Positions 11,504-21,300 of a DNA stretch of 64,000 bases are shown piece after piece. How positions within the stretch are numbered: the stretch's first letter is position 1; every line of letters begins with the position of its first letter. A program made the translations under genes and the position numbers. The DNA comes from Solen grandis (Eukaryota; Mollusca; Bivalvia; Adapedonta; Solenidae), in assembly GCA_021229015.1 (NCBI GenBank), contig CM037781.1, positions 71,688,903 through 71,752,902 on the forward strand, written 5' to 3'. Below the pieces are notes generated by a model. The model ran no database searches. It saw nothing but the letters and a program-made list of their open reading frames with translations, and was not told where the DNA came from.

Positions 11504-13190
11504 AAGTGTTTGGGTACCTTCTCCAAATCTGAGAAAATACAACTATATCAGTGTTTGATATATACAATATTGTTAGTTCCTAAACCTCGTTTCAATTGGA
11601 TGAAAATTCATAGTTTTGATTTAAAATGGATCATATTATGCATATCATCAGCATGTTTGATTGCAAATTATGACCATTTTTAGCTCACCAGAGCACGAAG
11701 TGCTCAGGGTGAGCTATTGGGATCACCCTTCGTCCGTCGTCAACAATTTGCTTTAAAAGACATCTCCTCTGAAACTGCTGGACAGAATTTGATAAAACTT
11801 GGCATGTATGATCCTTGGGTGGGCCTCTACAAAAATTGCTCAAATAAAGTTGATCCATGAAGAACTCTGGTTGCCATGGCAACAAATAGAAAAAAGAAAA
11901 CTTTAAAAATCATCTCCTCTGAAACAAATGGTCAGAATTTATTTTCCTTTGGCACAAATAGTCACCTCATAAATGTCTACAATAATTGCTAAAATAAAGT
12001 TGATCCCTTGAAAAATGAGGCCCCTAGGGGGTTGGCTAATTTCCTTATATACTCTATATAGAAAACATCAAAATACTTTTTTTATGAAGCCAGCTGTGAG
12101 AATTTAATTTCCTTTGGCCCAAATGGTTACCTCATGAATGTATACCAATATGGCTAAAATAAAGTTAATTCCTAAAAATGAAGTTCCTAGGGGGTTGGCT
12201 AATTCCCTTATATACTCTATATAGAAAACATAAAAATTCTTTTTCTGTGCAAAGGCCAATTTGGGGCCGAAATTTGGCCCCATTCCCATCCGTAAAAGTA
12301 TATATTTTTCCTCAACTGTAGGTGAAAATCCCCCTAAGTGTTTGGGTACCTTCTCCAAATCTGAAAAATACAACTATTTCAGTATTTGATACCTTTGTTA
12401 TTTGTGTGAATTTATATACAATCTTGCCAGTTCCAAAACCTCTTGTTTTAATTGGATGAAAATTCATAGTTTTGATTTAAAATGGATCATATTATGCATA
12501 TCATCAGCATGTTTGATTGCAAATTATGACCATTTAGCTCACCAGAGCACGAAGTGCTCAGGGTGAGTTATTGGGATCACCCTTCGTCCGTCGTCGTCAA
12601 CAATTTGCTTTAAAAGACATCTCCTCTGAAACTGCTGGACATAATTTGATAAAACTTGGCATGTATGATCCTTGGGTGAGCCTCTACAAAAGTTGCTCAA
12701 TTAAAGTTGATCCATGAAGAACTCTGGTTGCCATGGCAACAAATAGAAAAAATAATTGAAAACTTTGAAAATCATCTCCTCTGAAACAAATGGTCAGAAT
12801 TTATTTTCCTTTGGCACAAATAGTCACCTCATAAATGTCTACAATAATTGCTAAAATAAAGTTGATCCCTTGAAAAATGAGGCCCCTAGGGGGTTGGCTA
12901 ATTTCCTTATATACTCTTTATAGAAAACATCAAAATACTTTTTTTATGAAGCCAGCTGTGAGAATTTAATTTCCTTTGGCCCAAATGGTCACCTCATGAA
13001 TGTATACCAATATGGCTAAAATAAAGTTAATTCCTAAAAATGAGGTCCCTAGGGGGTTGGCTAATTCCCTTATATACTCTATATAGAAAACATAAAAATT
13101 CTTTTTCTGTGCATAGGCCAATTTGGGGCCGAAATTTGGCCCCATTCCCATCCGTAAAAGTATATATTTTTCCTCAACTGTAGGTGTAAT
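11504..13190. repeat. Tandem duplication of about 0.85 kb bounded by C-tracts
   Basis: The sequence from about 11504 (AAGTGTTTGGGTACCTTCTC) to about 12333 is repeated from 12334 to about 13190, with small indels. Both copies include the same flank (ATGATATGCATAATATGATC in reverse sense), the 5' end of a HINE-like element, the same core and the same ACTGTAGGTG end. Long C-runs sit before the first copy (about 11473-11493) and after the second (about 13191-13206), with a short CCCCCT at the junction. The duplicated flank shows that the duplication happened after the element had inserted. Confidence 0.75.
11870..11883. promoter_or_regulatory. Perfect RFX X-box palindrome GTTGCCATGGCAAC
   Basis: This 14-nt perfect palindrome equals the symmetric RFX transcription-factor consensus (X-box). 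It lies in a repeat unit of a HINE-like element. Identical copies occur at 12727-12740, 36439-36452, 37072-37085 and 50404-50417, with one- or two-base variants in other copies. Sequence match is certain; binding is untested. Confidence 0.45.
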
Positions 13191-13206
13191 CCCCCCCCCC
13201 CCCCCC

Positions 13207-13900
13207 AAAAAAAAAGAAAATAATAAAAAGATAAAATAAAAGACCGTTAAATGCTCCACATTTTTTACTTTTCTCCGCAGTTTACACACTTCTCCTTCTC
13301 AATTTTTTTTTCTCATGTAACTGGTAATCCGCCTGGTAATCTAAAGAGAACGAAAAAGAGAGAGGAAAAAAACTTGAAATGAGCTTATCTGTTTAAATGT
13401 TTTTTTCCCACTTTTTCTATTTTGCATAAAATTCTGCCAGATTCATGGCGATGTCACGTACGCAAATTGCCGATTTTGTTACAAAAATATTTTAATGTAG
13501 AGATGCATTGTTTTGTGGATAAAAGCTAAAAAGACTCACTGTAGGTAATTTGGAGAGTACTTTTAGTATTTTGCAAAATAGATTCACAACTTTCTCTGAC
13601 CATGTAAATAAATTTGTAACCAAAAAAGCTTTGCATTTCTAAATGTTATCAGTTTTCGCGGATTTACCTTTTCTTTTGACAACTTGTAAATAAAAGGAAT
13701 CTGAAACGATATTAAAGAATTTTCGAAATATTTTGTTACAGATTGTTATTTAAAAGTTTAATCATGGTATGTACAAAAAACCCTGTGTCTTTCAAACTAC
13801 CATGATAAATTCTGCTAGTTTATTTTTCGAACACGATTCACATCGTGTAACTGCAACTGATAATACAAGATATTATATTATCTTCAATTAATAAATTTCA
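13207..13900. other. AT-rich interior between HINE-like parts, no gene
   Basis: After the C-run the sequence is simple and AT-rich, with no protein motif. It separates the duplicated 5' portion of the HINE-like element from a recognisable family segment at about 13915-14070 (ATGAATGTCTGCCATGATTG and the 3' terminus). It may be an insertion into the element or diverged core. Confidence 0.35.
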
Positions 13901-14838
13901 GAATTTTACTTCCATGAAATTAATGGTCAGGATTGATTTCATGAATGTCTGCCATGATTGCTAAAATGAAGTTGATCTCTGGTTTGTCATTTGATTTCCT
14001 TATAGAAAAAATCATCTTGAATATGCTGATGTACTCTGGCGAGCGTTTATGGCCCTTGGGCCTCTTGTTTATTAAGTGACAAGGAAATCTGGAGAAAAAT
14101 GTATATTTAATTAGAACTTGAAATGTAGATAGGTGGCTTATAGATAGTTGTAAACAGAAGGTAGGTATACAGAAAACAGTTAAAGTTGTTTGTTTGTTTT
14201 TTCAGTGTACTTCCAGGCCTACTATTATTATTATTATTATTATCAGTCACTTCATATGATGTATATTATAACCATCCATTTTGAGAATGGTTGTGTATTG
14301 AAAAAGCTTTACACAATTGGAGATCCTTATGAAAAACAACGATTTACAAACAAGGAGCAGGTTTCTAACTTTGAGATTAAGGTATTTTCAGATAACCTAC
14401 TGGTATTTATTGTTTTTTTAAATGATACTAAAGACAAAACAATTCGTCATCTTTTGAACATCTAGTTTTCAACATATTTAATGACAAAAATATCATCTTA
14501 TAAATAATTTGGCGGGGGCATCCATGTCCTGTGGACACATTTATAGTTTAATACCTCCCATTTTCATAAGTATCAAAAGATTGCATGCAAGGACTCTTTG
14601 ATGGCCATTGAAACACTATTTATTGCAAATATCAGGCCATATTGGACAATGTATTCCATGATTTTCAGGATGGCTTTAGACATTCATGCCTCTAAGTAAA
14701 CAAATGAATTGAGGCTAATCTTGATATAGATATAGTGATTTATTGGTTCATTCCTGTCTATATAGGCTGACATGGAGAAGACATGAACGCTTATGGTAAA
14801 CAGTTCAAACCTGTTTCAGTTTTGTGTTTCATATTTTT

Positions 14839-16785
14839 AGCTTACCTGAGCACGAAGTGCTCATGGTGAGCTATTAGGCTCACCCTGCGTCCGTTGTGCG
14901 ACATACGTCGCCAAAAATTTGCTTTAAACATCATCTCCTCTGAAACCGCTTGACAGAATTTGATTAAACTTGGCAGGGATGATCTTTGGGTGAACCTTCA
15001 CAAAAGTTGCTAAAATAAACATGATCCAAGCAGAACTCTAGTAACCATAGCAACGGAAAGAAAAAATATAATATGAAAACTTTATAAATCATCTCCTTCA
15101 AAAAACATGGCCGCCAGGGACGGGGCTTATTTGCCTTAAATGTATGTAGTGAAATCTTTAAACGTCATCTCCTCTGAAACCGCTGGAAATATTTGATTAT
15201 ATTTAGCAAGGATGATCCCTGGGTGAAGTTACACAAAAGTTGCTAAAATTATTCCGATCCGTAAAAAAACATGGCCTTAAATGTGTATAGTGAAATCTCT
15301 AAATGGCATCTCCTCTGAAACCGCTGGATAGAATTTAACTTAAATTGGCAGGGATGATCCTTGGGTGAAGCTTCACAAAAGTTGCTAAAATGATTCTGTT
15401 TAAAAAAAAAAACTATGGCCGCCAGGGGTCGGGCTAATTTGCTCTATATGTATACAGTCGAGACTGCCATGTGACCTTCAATGGGACTTTCAGGAAAAGG
15501 TCACATATGACAGGTAGTTTTTAAAAACAGTCTGAACATTTCAAACAATTTTTCATTGAAGACTGAGTTTATTTTTTTGTTTATTGCATTTTTTATTCAA
15601 ATGTTGTTTAAGAAGGAGAGGTGTGCACAATATATGAGATTATTTTTCCGGAACATTAATCCACCCTTAAATTGGCCAAGTCTAAGGGTAGGGTACACAA
15701 TATATATATACCTACAAATGATATTAAAGCTTGATAAATCATACTTGCTAGTAAAGTGTTGTCTTGTGATTTCTATCATTAATTTATACAATTAAAATGC
15801 AGACGAAATTTTGACAAGCAAGTTTAGTGTGCTGTTTGGTTGATGATAATTGTGTAGGCTACTTCAAATGTCCTTTGTTAAAGACACTTGCGAAAATTAA
15901 GCTAGAAGGTGTCGGCAGTTTCAGATTATTACTCAAACTATAAGTTTTTATAAGGTATCAATGCAAGTGTATGTGGAAACAGAAGGTGTGAAAATAATTG
16001 CTGCTTTACACTTGATTTGCATAAGCAGACGAACATTTCCACCTGTTGTCCAATTGAACATCCGCAAAATAACCACAAGTAACCAAGATGGCTGCCTCCA
16101 CGATACAGAGATGAGCATTTTTATTATTATTAGGTTTGAAAGTCTTTAGAAACAGACAAAAGATCGCAATGGGAACAGGAAATTAGGGTCGCTTGTCACA
16201 TAAGAATGGGGTCGTTTCATTCAGACCAATCATATAAGGAAATACGTTGGGTGGTCTGAAACTAAGTTGGATAAGACAGAGAGTCGTTTCATTCAGAGGG
16301 TCGCTCAGACAGTCTCGACTGTATAGTGAAATCTTTAAACGACATCTCTGAAACCGCTGGGCAGACTTTAATTTAATTTGACAGGGATGATCCTTGGGTG
16401 AAGCTTCACAAAAGTAAAAAAACATGGCCGCGTGGCTAATTTGCCTTATATGTATATAGTAAAATCTTAAAACGACATCTCTGAAATAACTGGACAGAAT
16501 CTGATTTTGCAGGGATGAACATTTGGTGAAGCTTCACTAAAGTTGCTAAAATTATTCCGATCCATGTAAAAACATGGCTGCAAGGGGCAGGACTAATTTG
16601 TCTTAATTGAAAACTTAAAAATGACATCTCCTCTGAAACTGCTGGACAGAATTTGATAACACTTTGCAGGGATTATTTCCTTCAAAACTACTGGCCAGAT
16701 TTCAAAATGTTAAATACAGACTGATGTTCCTTGGGTAACCCTATACTCAGGTGAGCAATCCAGGGCCATCATGGCCCTCTTGTTT
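14839..16785 (+). mobile_element. HINE-like element, CCTGAG subfamily, with nested insertion
   Basis: 5' end AGCTTACCTGAGCACGAAG followed by the complementary arm; 3' end CTCAGGTGAGC at 16746-16756, hairpin GGGCCATCATGGCCC, then CTCTTGTTT ending at 16785. The core holds several diverged units of about 150 bp with the family strings CATCTCCTCTGAAACCGCT, GGGATGATCCTTGGGTGAA and ACAAAAGTTGCTAAAAT. A separate inverted-repeat element is inserted at 15455-16321; removing it restores the usual unit (TATATGTATA-TAGTGAAATC). No protein is encoded. Same orientation as the 11682 element. Confidence 0.8.
15455..16321. mobile_element. Inverted-repeat DNA transposon (MITE-like) with TA duplication
   Basis: The termini are CAGTCGAGACTG (15455-15466) and its exact reverse complement CAGTCTCGACTG (16310-16321), flanked on both sides by TA (15453-15454 and 16322-16323). 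A TA duplication with CAG-starting inverted repeats fits Tc1/mariner/pogo-type chemistry. At 867 bp with only short unremarkable frames inside, it is non-autonomous. The host sequence on the two sides joins into the normal HINE-like consensus, so the insertion point is precise and it is younger than its host element. Confidence 0.8.
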
Positions 16786-17296
16786 AATTTTCTTAAAAGT
16801 TTGAGTCAGTCATATTAAATGCAGCAAAAGGCTGTAACTGCTCTTGAATGCATAATCTGACAGGGATTTTTTTGGTTGTAAGGGAGTATGAACCATTTTT
16901 TATGTAAACATGTGTTTACACTTAGATGTAGGCGGCCAATTTTATAAAATTCATTTTTGGTTGCTAGGGGATACAGTTTAAACAATGACTTTCCAAGAAA
17001 TGAAATCTGTCAAGCAAAGGTAGATTTGAATCTGCAGATTTTAACCAATATTTGGTGAACTCAAACATTATATTTTAATGTTGAACAGTCCGCTTTGTTT
17101 ACTTAAACGGTTTTGTATGTCATTGATCTTGCTCTTTTAACATCGGTCTTTCTGGCAGTAACTTGATTAAAGTGCATAGTGCAATATGAAATATAAAATG
17201 ATTTTCATCAAAAATTGCTATTTTGATGAATAAAGAATAATGCCATTTTAAACACAAGACTCAGCATGGTTTTTTTTTTCATTATGTATTTTTCAG

Positions 17297-17353
17297 ACAG
17301 CGACTCTGATCCATTTGATATGAATAGTTATGTAAGTGGGAGTTCTAATTCAG
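17297..17353 (+). pseudogene. Exon-like segment A of a possible decayed gene
   Basis: TTTTTCAG acceptor, then 57 nt encoding SDSDPFDMNSYVSGSSNS, then a GTAAAA donor; the phase is 1-1. The peptide is acidic and serine-rich with no recognised domain. It is grouped with exon-like segments at 18885-18947, 19311-19370 and about 19450-19538 because all lie on the same strand, are short and flanked by splice-like sites. Two of the others carry stops in the joining frame, so I call this a probable remnant. Confidence 0.3.
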
Positions 17354-18884
17354 GTAAAATTTACATTACTACTATGTAATAAGCCTATTCTTAGGATCAG
17401 TAGCAATAATTCTTTGAAAATATCCATTTGTTTCGTAGACTCAGTCCCTATAGCATAGCCCTTCTACAATTTTAAAAACCATTTCTTCAGTTGTTGTGTG
17501 GAAAAAAAGATTTTATGTTAAAATGCCAACAAACGAAATTGTTCTGGGTAACTTCAAGCTGAACTTTGAATGATTTGTGCATGTTTAGATGTATTTGCTG
17601 ATTAATCAGGTTTATGTTTTTTTTTTGTTTTTTTTGTTTTTTTTTTTTTTTGCAAAAAGTGATGTTTATTCTTTTAAATGCAATAAGATGAATTTTGAAA
17701 ACATTTGCAGAAATATTTACAATTATTTATAAGCTGAAGTCGTACTCAAGTCCCAGGTCTATACTAGTTCAAAGGTAAGGGTCACACACTTTGAGGCAAA
17801 ATGTCAAAATGGGACCCCTTTTTATGACCTACTATAAATTGTTTCATATGTAAATCTGACAGTATTTTATATTACAGACTTGAAAATTCATGAATAAAGT
17901 ATAAAATTTAGGACATGAAATTGTACACCTGGGTATTTTCATTGAATTATTGTTGAGGTTGACAGAGTTATTGGTCTTTGTTTTAGAAGAATATTGAAAT
18001 TTTATGTCTGTCTGCTCAGCCTTAGTACATACTGTAATTTGGCTTTTATGTACCGTATTATGTACCATGGGTCTTGAAACAACTGTAAAGCAGTACCAAA
18101 CTGTTTTGTTTTATCTCTGTGTGTCAAGGAACTTGTCTGTGCATCTTACCCATCAATACCTGTTGGATTTGAGTGAAATTTGCTATGATATATTGGTACC
18201 GAGCCTAATGAGCATATTATCACTTAGGTTTCAATAACAATTCTAACACAATCCACTTCTCTTTCTTTATTTAAAAAAGAGAAACAAGTTTGAAAATTTG
18301 CAACAAAACACAGTTTTTTGTGCACGCTGAAGCCATCGTGTAGTACATATTATTATCTTATATTTCTATGAATGAAAATATGTTGATGATGTTAACTTTG
18401 TTGCAAAATGACACACTTTTTTTAATCAAAGTAAAATGCTGACATTACACTTCACGCTAATTTGATACCAATCTTTCAAAGATGATAAAAATAAATAAAT
18501 AAAATGTATTTCAGTAGAGTAAAAGAATTATGAAAAAAAGATTATTAAATCAAACCTTTCGTATGTGTCTTTTGTTTTAATTTCAAGAAAACAAGTGTAA
18601 AACCACAAATATCATGTTAAAATCAAAATAATCAATCCATACCAGTATTCAGTTGGTATTTACTCACATGTTTGTTAGTCAGGTGCTGATAATTATATCA
18701 CTTGGGCTTCCTCCTAATGGTATAATTATCCTCATTTGAACTCCAAACCTCTATATAAATCATAGAAACCTCTATATAAATCATACCAACAAAACACTGG
18801 ATGAGAATATTTCTGATTTAAAAGTGAGTGTATTTTGTTATTTGTGTAGTATACATGTAACCATTCTCTTCTTGTTTATGTTAG

Positions 18885-18947
18885 ACTGTGGATAACTTGA
18901 TAATGAAGGAGACTCAGCTGTCCTGGATTTGGAAAGCATAAGTGAAG
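18885..18947 (+). pseudogene. Exon-like segment B, stop codon in joining frame
   Basis: Acceptor TTATGTTAG and donor GTAACT bracket 63 nt, phase 1-1. The translation after the stop is LDNEGDSAVLDLESISE, acidic like segment A. In the phase that joins to segment A there is a TAA at 18893-18895. Either this is a decayed exon or it is not an exon. Confidence 0.25.
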
Positions 18948-19310
18948 GTAACTATTTGTTTTATTTATATATCTCCATTGAATGAATATGGGTTATAACG
19001 AATGTGGTTCCCTTCAAAGCCCACATGTTCATTATTTTATCGGCAGTTTTATGAAGACCGAGCAGATGCATATTATTATGGATAATAAGGAGACCACGTT
19101 TTTAAAAATGCAACATCATATACGGTTTAAGTAGTTAATCTTTTTTAAACCTCACTTTAATTTTGTTAGTTGTTGGTATTCATAAATTGCAGCTGTTTTA
19201 ATAATGACTGAATGATCTTAAGTGCTTTTCCTGCCTATTTGTGTGTAATAGGGGTGTACGGTCATTTTCTTAATTAAACTAAACATATGTAAGTATTTAT
19301 ATGTTTACAG

Positions 19311-19538
19311 AACCATGAAGAATACAAGTATCTATAGTGGCAAGGTCCCTGTCCAATAAAATAGAAAAAAGTGAGTCATATAGATCTTGTACCTGTGACA
19401 TTCATTCTACAACACACTTTGTTCAGGCAAATATCTTGTTTGTTTAGACTCGAGAACCAGCTGTTACAGGGGAGGACGCCTAATGATGCAGATGATGGTA
19501 GATCAGAAGACTCAAGGATATCAGATGAAAGCATGTGC
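19311..19538 (+). pseudogene. Exon-like segments C and D, cut by a HINE-like fragment
   Basis: Segment C (19311-19370) has a TTTACAG acceptor and GTGAGT donor; one frame reads RIQVSIVARSLSNKIEK, heptad-like, with a TGA near its start. Segment D (about 19450-19538, after a TTGTTTAG acceptor) reads LENQLLQGRTPNDADDGRSE and then a serine/aspartate-rich run. D ends where minus-strand HINE-like sequence begins (about 19539). The phases of C and D do not join cleanly. No family recognised. Confidence 0.25.
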
Positions 19539-19726
19539 AGTGAAATCTGGCCAGTAGGTTTGAAGGAGATCCACATAGATCAAGTTTATTTTAGCAACTT
19601 TTTGTGAAGGCTCACCCAAGGATCCCTGCCAAGTTTGATTAAATTCTGACCAGCGGTTTCAGAGATGTTGTGTAAAGCAAATTGTTGACGGCTGAGACAG
19701 GGTGATCCTTATAGCTCACCTGAGCT
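19539..19726 (-). mobile_element. Truncated HINE-like fragment
   Basis: Read on the minus strand, 19726 to 19539 runs from a collapsed 5' terminus (AGCTCAGGTGAGCT, the loop part missing) through GATCACCCTG, the CTCTGAAACCGCTGG region, and the CAAAAGTTGCTAAAATAAAC and CTGGCCAGATTTC strings. The 3' end with the GGCC hairpin is absent. It abuts the exon-like segment D on its left. Confidence 0.65.
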
Positions 19727-19749
19727 AAAAATCAACTTAAATTATCAGA

Positions 19750-21300
19750 TGATAGAACAAGAGTGCCAACTCTCGTCTGTTTTGCCAATGTTACACAGTT
19801 TTGTTAAACACTTAAAAAAGTTGACCTTGAAAATCAAAATACAACTAAAACTGTAAGCCTTTAAAAGCAAAGTTGAAGTACCATACCCTTTAAATTTGAC
19901 CTTTGACCTTGAAGGATGACCTTGATTTATGCATGGTATAGAATGTATACAACACAAAGATGTAAAATATATGTAAACACAAAAAATCACAATTCCTAAT
20001 CCATTGAGTTTTAGATAATCAACACAAAACTGTAAAGTCAGAAAACATTTTTAAAAAAAAAATGTTCTTTTTTATCTGCCTAAAGATCATGACAAAAATC
20101 ACACCAGCACAGGTTCATATAATGACAAACCAGTATGCAAAGTTTGTTAAAAAAATATATTGAAAATGACAAAGAAATATCTTAAAAAACTTGTCCAAAA
20201 GTTTGGCAAAAAAAGGTCAAAGGTCAGGGTCGATAGATAAAATAATGAGGTATATCTGAAAAACCATTGTCATGATGAATATGTTTACCAAATATAAAAG
20301 ATGTGTCAAAAAGTTACGGCCAACGTTAATTTTTTTTTTGTTAACATTTCAAAAAAATAGGTCGACGGTCAAAGTCCAAAAGAGTTACATTGATGGAAAG
20401 GTCTTACCACAAGGAAATGTGAAATATCAGTGCCCTGTTGGTAATGGTTCTGAAATGACAGGCATTTTAAAGTTTAGAGAAGTTACAGCAAAAATGGGTC
20501 AAAGGCCAAGGTCAAAATATGAAATATTGAGGTATATCTAAACAGCCCTTGCAAAGATAAATATGCGTATCAAAAATAAAGGTTGTATGTAAAATAGTAA
20601 AGAAGTTATGGCCAATGTTAAAAGTTTTTTAGTTAAACATTTAAAAAAATGACAGGCATTTTAAAGTATTAAAACGTTACAGCAAAAAAAGGTCAAGGTC
20701 GATAGGTGAAATGTTGAGGTATATCTAAATAGCCCTTGCAAAGATAAATATGCAACAAATAATAAAAGTTGTATGTAAAATAGTAAAGAAATTACGACCA
20801 ACGATAATTTTCTGTTAAATATTTCAAAAATAGGTCAATGGCCAAAGTCAAAAGTCCAATAGTGTAACATTGCTGGAAAGCTCTTACCACAAGGAATTCA
20901 CATGTGAAAGATCAGTGCCCTGTTAGTAACGGTTCTGAAATGACAATCATTTTAAAGTTTTCAAAAGTTACAGCAAAAATATGTCAAATACCAAGGTCAA
21001 TAGGTGAAAAATTTGCATATCTGATTGATGAATATACCAAAAATGAAAGTTGTATATGAAATAGTAGAGAAGTTATGGCCAACGTTAAGATTCCGGAGTA
21101 TAACGCCTGATGACGACGAGAACACGGACGCCGGAGTTACGACAATAGCTCGTATTTTTTCTTCGAATAATAGAGGAATTAAAAGGGCCATAAATATGCA
21201 AAAAATATTTTCGGAAGAGTTCCTGTCCCTGTTTCTACTGGTTGGTCTTAAGATGATAAACATGTGTAAAGTTTGAGGGTTATCCATTGAGGAAGAGCGG
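19750..21300. repeat. Tandem-repeat element rich in AGGTCA half-sites
   Basis: Diverged units recur with landmarks AGTAAAGAAGTTATGGCCAA (about 20307, 20598, 20785 and 21067, spacing about 187-290) and CCCTTGCAAAGATAAATATG (about 20538 and 20725). The units carry many GGTCAAAGGTC-type strings, including a perfect AGGTCAAAGGTCA at 20214-20226. The left edge begins AACAAGAGTGCCA and the right edge is a GACGCCGGAGT-rich segment. Open frames here are by-products of the repeat and no domain is seen. The element type is undetermined. Confidence 0.6.
20214..20226 (+). promoter_or_regulatory. DR1-type nuclear receptor site in a repeat
   Basis: AGGTCA-A-AGGTCA is a perfect direct repeat with one spacer base, the consensus for RXR-type and HNF4-type nuclear receptors. 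It sits inside a tandem-repeat element, so it probably reflects the repeat's sequence; any regulatory role is conjecture. Confidence 0.3.

Larger units (their letters stand above)
11682..14070 (+). mobile_element. HINE-like element, CCAGAG subfamily (5' end duplicated)
   Basis: 5' ends at 11682 and, through the tandem duplication, at 12536: AGCTCACCAGAGCAC, a GAA loop and the partly complementary GTGCTCAGGGTGAGCT. The single 3' end is at 14034-14070: CTCTGGCGAGC, hairpin GGCCCTTGGGCC, then CTTGTTT. The 3' CTCTGG is the complement of this copy's own 5' CCAGAG. The core has repeated units with CATCTCCTCTGAAAC, CTTGGCATGTATGATCCTTG and the palindrome GTTGCCATGGCAAC at 11870 and 12727. There is no transposase. 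The architecture suggests a non-autonomous Helitron/Helentron derivative; this is inferred. Confidence 0.65.

Noticed and set aside
11447..11683. Frame with a proline run
   Set aside because: It comes from the C-homopolymer and CA repeat; there is no domain and it is not conserved in the duplicate unit.
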